From: an uncultured Campylobacter sp.
Lineage (GTDB): Bacteria > Campylobacterota > Campylobacteria > Campylobacterales > Campylobacteraceae
Length of the DNA stretch: 10,254 nt
Assembly (NCBI RefSeq): GCF_938045205.1
Contig: NZ_CALIMY010000103.1
Location: 1-10,254 of the forward strand
Direction: 5' to 3'
Positions 6,468-10,254 of this stretch are shown here, piece after piece (positions within the stretch are counted from its first letter, which is position 1; the number at the start of each line of letters is the position of its first letter). Position numbers and translations under genes: made by a program. The notes beneath the pieces are model-generated. The model saw nothing but the letters and a program-made list of their open reading frames with translations. It was not told where the DNA came from and ran no database searches.

Positions 6468-6586
6468 TTAAATTTCACGTCTTGCTTGACACGCCTTAAA
6501 ATTTCACGCCGTGCAAATACGTCCTTAAAATTCTACGCCGTATTTAGCGGGCTTTAGAATTTCGCAGTGTTAAATTTCACGCCGTC
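6468..6586. repeat. Degenerate tandem repeat, about 28-bp period
   Basis: Related units start at 6468 (TTAAATTTCACGT), 6496 (TTAAAATTTCACGCCGTG), 6525 (TTAAAATTCTACGCCGTA), 6553 (TTTAGAATTTCGCAGTG) and 6570 (TTAAATTTCACGCCGTC). The first four are spaced 28, 29 and 28 bp; the last step is 17 bp. A further copy, AGAATTCTCACGCCGTG, lies at 6277-6293. The conserved core is about 18 bp and the intervening sequence only about 10 bp, so this is not a CRISPR. Confidence 0.55.
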
Positions 6587-6689
6587 AAATCTCGCACTGC
6601 CAAAACAGCTCCTTTAAATTCTTTAATTACGAACTTAAACTAAAAGCATAGCCAAAGCTATATTGGTAGAATTTCGCGCCCATTTTGCG

Positions 6690-6708
6690 ATTTTACGCGC
6701 CGTAAAAT
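6690..6708. repeat. Perfect 8-bp hairpin upstream of the orphan promoter
   Basis: ATTTTACG (6690-6697) pairs exactly with CGTAAAAT (6701-6708) across a 3-nt CGC loop. It ends 9 bp before the TTGACA at 6718. It may be an operator, the remains of a terminator, or another derivative of the local AAATTT repeats. Confidence 0.35.
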
Positions 6709-6717
6709 GGAGTCCGC

Positions 6718-6750
6718 TTGACAAAACCCGCGTTTAACTAGGCGTATAAT
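6718..6750 (+). promoter_or_regulatory. Orphan sigma-70-like promoter element
   Basis: A perfect TTGACA (6718-6723) and a perfect TATAAT (6745-6750) lie on the plus strand, but the spacer is 21 bp rather than about 17, so the -35 may not count. Campylobacter promoters can rely mainly on the -10. No rightward gene follows. The next 70 nt begin with AGCC-gctt-GGCT, a small stem, and reach a T-run near 6820. A small RNA is possible but unproven. Confidence 0.35.
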
Positions 6751-7151
6751 TCAGCCGCTTGGCTCTTGCTCGGAAGCTCAGCTCTGCTAAATTTTAAAGC
6801 TTCGCAGCACAACTAAGATTTTTTATCGTTCTCAATTCTCGACGCAGCTTGCACTTGCCTTGTTTTGCATGAGCTGAAGCCCAAGGTGCGTTAAAGTCCT
6901 GCAGGCGGTACGCCGTTAAAATTTAACGACTTTTTATCGGCTTGCGCGCCGCTTTTGTGCGCACTTCCCATATGGCATCGCAGACGCAGGTGGTACACCA
7001 AGTATTCTCAATGACAACGGGCACACGACACTTTTATATAGGATGCCGCAGACAGCTTATTTAATGCGCCGTAGATGCAAAACGCGGGCAGACACATCAA
7101 ATTTCAAGCACGCAGCTCGCAAGTTTCATCTTTAAGCTTATAAGCCGTAGA

Positions 7152-8552
7152 TTAAAATTTGCAGCTTCGTAGTACCGCCTCCGCCTCTGAAGCGTCTTTT
7201 AAAATCTGCTCCTTAAGCTGCGCTAGATCGCTAAATTTGCGATTTTCACGTAGGAATTTTATAAATTTCACGCAGACGAATTTCATGTTTTCATTTTGGC
7301 TCATAGCCTCTAAATTTTTATTTTCGGCGTCCAGGCTCTCGCTCGCCGCAAAATTCTGCGTAGAAATTTCGGTCGAATTACGCGCCGAAATTTCATCTAA
7401 ATTTTGCGCAAAATGTGCGGCTTGCCCCTCGCAGCACGGCGCGCGATCTTGTGCGGAATTTAAACCCGCTTCAAAGCCCGCAAAATCCTCTAAAATGTGC
7501 GTTTCAATCGCAAAAGCTCCGTCGGTGCTAAGGCGCTCTCCTACAAAACTCACGCTTTTGTATCTTGCGCCGCGCACGCTCGTGACGGTTGCGTAAACGC
7601 CGCTTTTTGGGATAAAAAACCAACCGGGCTCGAGATTTAGCGTCGCTACGAACTCCCGCGCCCCGCGCCCCTGACCGCGCACGATCCGCCCGCAGATCTC
7701 GTAATCTCGCCCCAAAAGTTCCGCCGCTTCTTCGCACCGTCCGCGCGATAAAAGTTCCTTGATCCTACTTGAATGCACGCCGCCGCCGCTTAAGCAAAAC
7801 TCCCCTACGACGCAGGTTTGCCCGCGAAATTCGCGCCTTAAAAATTCCACGTCCCACGCCCGATCACACCCAAATCTAAAGTCCTCACCGACGACAATTT
7901 TTTGTAAATTTATGAAATTCTGCCTTAAAAGTGCGATAAATTCGCCTCCGCTAAGGCTTTTGATAGCGCGTAGATCGCAATAAAAAATCTTTTTGTTCGT
8001 AAATGCCTGCCGCGACGCAAAAGGGGTGAGCTTCGTGCCACCACCTGCTAGGATTACGATTATTGCGCCTTGCTCGCCTAGGCGCTCAAATAATTTTTGA
8101 TGTCCAAGGTGCATGCCGTCGAAGTTACCGATCGCTACGGCGTGCACATTATCGCGGTTTGCGCCTTGTAGCGTTGCGAAAATCTCGCCACGTGTGAACT
8201 GCTCGCTTAGGCGCGCACGCAGCACTTCCGCACAAGCAGGAAGCGCGCTTTGAGCTTGTGCGTCTACGTCATTGCTGCAAGCGTCGTTATAAGCCGTTTT
8301 ACTGCCAAAAGTCGTTTCATTGCTGCAAGAGGTGTCGGTGTCTGCTTCATCTGCGCGGTGCGCATCGCCGTTTTTGTTTTCGCTCAACTCTTGCCTTGGA
8401 CGTTTGATATTTTGAGATGAATTTTCCCCATTGCTTGTGAAATTCTGTTCCGTAAAATTTTTCAAGCTGGAATTCTGCGCTACGAAATTTTGCTCTTTAA
8501 AATTCCGTAGCGAAGCCTCTGTATGGTCTTTACATGATTTTTGATTAGCCAT
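7152..8552 (-). CDS. ribF: Bifunctional riboflavin kinase / FAD synthetase with low-complexity additions
   Basis: The protein phosphorylates riboflavin to FMN and adenylates FMN to FAD in the cytoplasm. It has 466 residues against roughly 280-310 in the family. The FAD-synthetase domain starts near 135: IGNFDGMHLGHQKL (141-154, nucleotidyltransferase HxGH type), VVGEDFRFGCDRA (220-232) and SSRIKELLSRG (261-271). The kinase domain follows: YEICGRIVRGQGRGAREFVATLNL (284-307), IPKSGVYAT (314-322) and LSTDGAFAIETHILE (341-355, with the expected catalytic Glu350). Residues 1 to about 100 are a polar Asn/Ser/Gln-rich extension, and about 361-423 is a similar insert before the closing helix FVCVKFIKFLRENRKFSDL. 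The ATG at 8550-8552 shares one base with the lipocalin stop (TAATG), with only a weak Shine-Dalgarno site, so translation is probably coupled. There is no other Met before residue 147, although a non-ATG start further in remains possible. Confidence 0.93.
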   Translation of the reverse strand: MANQKSCKDHTEASLRNFKEQNFVAQNSSLKNFTEQNFTSNGENSSQNIKRPRQELSENKNGDAHRADEADTDTSCSNETTFGSKTAYNDACSNDVDAQAQSALPACAEVLRARLSEQFTRGEIFATLQGANRDNVHAVAIGNFDGMHLGHQKLFERLGEQGAIIVILAGGGTKLTPFASRQAFTNKKIFYCDLRAIKSLSGGEFIALLRQNFINLQKIVVGEDFRFGCDRAWDVEFLRREFRGQTCVVGEFCLSGGGVHSSRIKELLSRGRCEEAAELLGRDYEICGRIVRGQGRGAREFVATLNLEPGWFFIPKSGVYATVTSVRGARYKSVSFVGERLSTDGAFAIETHILEDFAGFEAGLNSAQDRAPCCEGQAAHFAQNLDEISARNSTEISTQNFAASESLDAENKNLEAMSQNENMKFVCVKFIKFLRENRKFSDLAQLKEQILKDASEAEAVLRSCKF

Positions 8553-9064
8553 TATTGCTGCTTTGTCCAGATAATTTTTTTGGTGTCGTAACCGCTATGC
8601 TTCGCCTTTTTGAGATAGAGGATGCGGATCGGCTCGGGCAGGGTTTTGGTGCGCGAGAGGATGTAAAGCTCGCTCGTATCGGCGCCGAAGATCAGGGCGT
8701 AGCGATAGTCGCCGTCCACCTGCGCCACGCGGTAGAGGGAGTCGGAAATCAGACCTTTTTGATAGAGCAGACCTACGTTTTTATCGCCTGCAAACTCCAA
8801 CACGTGCTGCTCGTTTTCGATTTTACCTGAGCTTGTTTTGGCGGTTTTTAAAAGATTGATCGTGGAGTTTTTATCGATGAAGCACTCGTACGCGGTGTTT
8901 TGCAGCTCGCCGCCGCCCTTCATACGGGCGATCTCATACCAGCCGCCGCTAAATTTAGCTATGTCGAAGTTTTTTACGATCGGCGCTTTGGGGTTTAAGC
9001 TTTTAGCGCATGAGCCCAAAAATAGCGCGCAAAACGCCAATATAATTAAGTTTTTAAATTTCAT
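8552..9064 (-). CDS. blc: Blc-type outer-membrane lipocalin lipoprotein
   Basis: The protein has 170 residues. The signal peptide MKFKNLIILAFCALFLGS ends in a lipobox LGSC with lipidated Cys19. The lipocalin signature follows at FSGGWYEIARMKG (38-50, GxW with Trp42). The second conserved block is VDGDYRYALIFG (116-127) and LYILSRT (133-139), and the end is GYDTKKIIW. Length and motifs match bacterial lipocalin Blc, which binds fatty acids or lysophospholipids and is thought to work in envelope lipid storage or repair. The sorting residue after Cys19 is Ala, so export to the outer membrane is expected by the E. coli rule. The ATG lies within the end of tlyA (11-bp overlap), preceded by AAAAGGA inside tlyA, and its stop overlaps the ribF start, so it sits inside a rRNA-modification/flavin operon. 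Confidence 0.9.
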   Translation of the reverse strand: MKFKNLIILAFCALFLGSCAKSLNPKAPIVKNFDIAKFSGGWYEIARMKGGGELQNTAYECFIDKNSTINLLKTAKTSSGKIENEQHVLEFAGDKNVGLLYQKGLISDSLYRVAQVDGDYRYALIFGADTSELYILSRTKTLPEPIRILYLKKAKHSGYDTKKIIWTKQQ

Positions 9065-10254
9065 CGTTCATCCTTTTTAGAAGATAGAAAAATTCCCTAT
9101 TTCCCTCTTTACCCGTGATTTTGCAGGCGCTAGCGTGCAGCACGGCAAGCCCCAGCTCGGCGCATAGCCGCTCAAATTTCGCCCGTGCGGCGCACACCGC
9201 TTTTTCGTCCTTGAGCACACCTTTTTTATTTCGCTTGATCTCCGCGCCGACCTCAAATTGCGGCTTAAATAGCACGATGAGAGCGCTTTTCGCGAGGCTC
9301 GCGAGGCTTTCTAGGATTAAATTTAGCGAGATGAAGCTCACGTCGCAGGTGATGAGATCAAATTTTTTCTTGCTCGCAAACTCCCTGATGTCGGTGTTTT
9401 CGCGCACGATCACGCGGGGATCGCGTCGCAAAATTTCGCTTAGCTGCGAGCTACCGACGTCAAGCGCGGTTACGCTCTTTGCGCCGCGCTGAAGCAAAAT
9501 TTGCACAAATCCGCCCGTGCTACTGCCCACGTCCAAAACATCGGCTCCCGCTAAATTTAAAATATTTTTTTGCGAGGGCTTTGTTTGTAGCGGCTCCGCG
9601 CCGCTTTCTCTGCGGCACGTGCCCGCCTTGCCGCCCGATTTGGAGGCTGCCGTATTTGAAATCTCTGCCGTTTCGGCGTCTACGTCCGTTTGCAAATGCC
9701 CTGCCGTATCGGCGCCTGTGCTCATCTGTAAAAATTCCACTGTTTGCTTGCCTGTACCGGTTTGTAAAAGCTCCGCCGTATCGACGCTAGTTTTTGCGGT
9801 ACGGATCGTCGCGGTAGTCGCTTTCGCGCTCTTTGTCGTCGCGGTATTTATTTCTGCGATCTTTGCCGCCGTCGCGCTTGGAATTTCGGTCGTCTCGTCC
9901 GCGCTCAAAATTTTATCCGTAGTCGCAAAATCTGCACTTGAAATTTGCGTCATTACTCCGCCTGCTCTTTGCGTCGCTGTCGCTTTGCTATCCGCGTCCT
10001 TTGCGGCGCTGCACGGCTTTGAAATTTCTGCCGCCGAGTTAGGCAAATTTACGCTGCAGCTTGCTAAAAGCTCGTTTTCGGCAAGCTCGTCCAAAAAGCC
10101 TGCAAGCTTGAGCGCGCCCCTGCTTACGTAAATTTGCTCGGCAGTACTGATTTCGCCGCTCTGCTCGGGCGCTATCTGCGCGGAGGGTCTGTTTTGAATG
10201 GCGCCTCGCAGCAAAATTTTATCCTGTTTTATCAGTGCGGTGGCCTGATTTCTG
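9054..10254 (-). CDS. tlyA: TlyA-family rRNA 2'-O-methyltransferase / hemolysin, 5' end outside window, large linker insertion
   Basis: TlyA methylates ribose 2'-OH groups in rRNA; it affects ribosome function and capreomycin sensitivity, and in C. jejuni has been linked to virulence traits. The reading frame continues to the right edge: RNQATALIKQDKILLRG is the S4 RNA-binding domain, so the TTG at 10214 is not the start and only about a dozen residues are missing. From the edge, S4 and the linker motif YVSRGALKLAGFLDEL run to about residue 60. After an insertion the Rossmann methyltransferase follows: DVLDVGSSTGGFVQILLQRGA, ALDVG, TCDVSFISL, FKPQFEVG and GNREFF, with the K-D-K-E catalytic set apparently intact. 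The visible part is 399 residues against about 240-255 for a whole family member. The excess is a low-complexity Ala/Thr/Ser-rich stretch (9561-10064). It is the first visible gene of the tlyA-blc-ribF operon and overlaps blc by 11 bp. Confidence 0.93.
   Translation of the reverse strand, partial: RNQATALIKQDKILLRGAIQNRPSAQIAPEQSGEISTAEQIYVSRGALKLAGFLDELAENELLASCSVNLPNSAAEISKPCSAAKDADSKATATQRAGGVMTQISSADFATTDKILSADETTEIPSATAAKIAEINTATTKSAKATTATIRTAKTSVDTAELLQTGTGKQTVEFLQMSTGADTAGHLQTDVDAETAEISNTAASKSGGKAGTCRRESGAEPLQTKPSQKNILNLAGADVLDVGSSTGGFVQILLQRGAKSVTALDVGSSQLSEILRRDPRVIVRENTDIREFASKKKFDLITCDVSFISLNLILESLASLAKSALIVLFKPQFEVGAEIKRNKKGVLKDEKAVCAARAKFERLCAELGLAVLHASACKITGKEGNREFFYLLKRMNDEI
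9639..9782 (-). repeat. 36-bp (12-residue) tandem repeat within tlyA
   Basis: Four in-frame 12-residue units read DTAELLQTGTGK, QTVEFLQMSTGA, DTAGHLQTDVDA and ETAEISNTAASK. At DNA level the plus-strand units at 9667-9702, 9703-9738 and 9739-9774 keep an exact 36-bp step; neighbouring units match at about 22 of 36 bases by hand count. A fourth begins at 9775 and fades after about 12 bp. The period is a multiple of three, so the frame is preserved. Confidence 0.7.

Larger units (their letters stand above)
6212..7151. other. Gene-free stretch of 0.94 kb between ribF and cmoA
   Basis: No open frame in this stretch has a credible start or recognisable family. It contains the cmoA ribosome-binding site, degenerate 28-bp repeats (6468-6586, plus an isolated copy of the unit at 6277-6293), a short perfect hairpin (6690-6708), an orphan promoter-like element (6718-6750), a palindrome CGTTAAA-A-TTTAACG (6914-6928), and GCTTATAAGC (7136-7145) just past the ribF stop. 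No tRNA or rRNA was seen. Confidence 0.6.

Noticed and set aside
6468..6586. CRISPR array
   Set aside because: The repeats are too degenerate, the gaps between cores are only about 10 bp, and no cas genes are in the window.
6766..6830. tRNA-like sequence (GGAAGCTCAGCTC resembling a D-arm)
   Set aside because: No acceptor stem, anticodon arm or T-arm consensus can be assembled around it.
7152..8552. Frameshift or gene fusion as the reason for the long RibF
   Set aside because: Both catalytic domains are in one continuous frame with all motifs in order; the extra length is low-complexity sequence rather than a second domain.
9517..10131. Long rightward open frame (about 200 codons) opposite tlyA
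   Set aside because: It is an antisense shadow produced by the GCN/ACN-rich low-complexity linker; the hydrophobic Val/Ala-rich translation mirrors Thr/Ala codons on the true strand.
10212..10214. TTG as the start of the TlyA protein
   Set aside because: The frame stays open to the window edge and the residues before it (RNQATALIKQDKI) complete the conserved S4 domain, so the real start lies beyond the window.

Overview
The window looks like chromosomal DNA from a Campylobacter-type epsilonproteobacterium. The protein sequences read as that group. The tlyA, ribF, cmoA order matches the Cj0588-Cj0590 neighbourhood I recall from C. jejuni. AAATTT-type words are very frequent. Base composition is clearly richer in G+C than C. 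jejuni, which points to an oral species of the C. gracilis/rectus/showae kind; the species call is inference. No phage, insertion sequence, CRISPR, tRNA or rRNA was seen.

Layout. The left edge holds the last 31 codons of a rightward gene, ending in a nested hairpin (1-109). Convergent with it is a leftward gene for a TRAP-type periplasmic substrate-binding protein with a Ser-rich tail (183-1376); no TRAP membrane subunits are beside it. A 1.07-kb gene-free stretch follows (1377-2445), its second half crowded with AAATTT words. Next is a tightly overlapping leftward operon (2446-4140): an Rrf2-family regulator, a DHH/DHHA1 phosphoesterase and an 80-residue unknown protein. It diverges from rpsO (bS15; 4245-4517), which has a clear -10, Shine-Dalgarno sequence and terminator. 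A GTG-started unknown protein with a membrane hairpin lies at 4709-5314, convergent with cmoA (5507-6211). A second gene-free stretch (6212-7151) carries degenerate 28-bp repeats and an orphan promoter-like element. The right third is a leftward operon with overlapping genes: tlyA (start beyond the window), a Blc-type lipocalin lipoprotein, and ribF.

How the genes fit together. Most are housekeeping functions: translation and rRNA/tRNA modification (rpsO, tlyA, cmoA), FMN/FAD synthesis (ribF), probable short-RNA or nucleotide turnover under an Fe-S-type regulator (Rrf2-DHH), and the cell envelope (lipocalin, TRAP binding protein).

I see no clear new multi-gene system. The most unusual signal is low-complexity sequence added to conserved enzymes: a linker of about 168 residues between the two TlyA domains, containing 12-residue tandem repeats; about 100 residues at the RibF N-terminus; about 60 residues inside the RibF kinase domain; and a 49-residue DctP tail. 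The RibF additions use the same AAATTT-centred words that fill the two gene-free stretches, suggesting one repeat-spreading process acting inside and outside genes.
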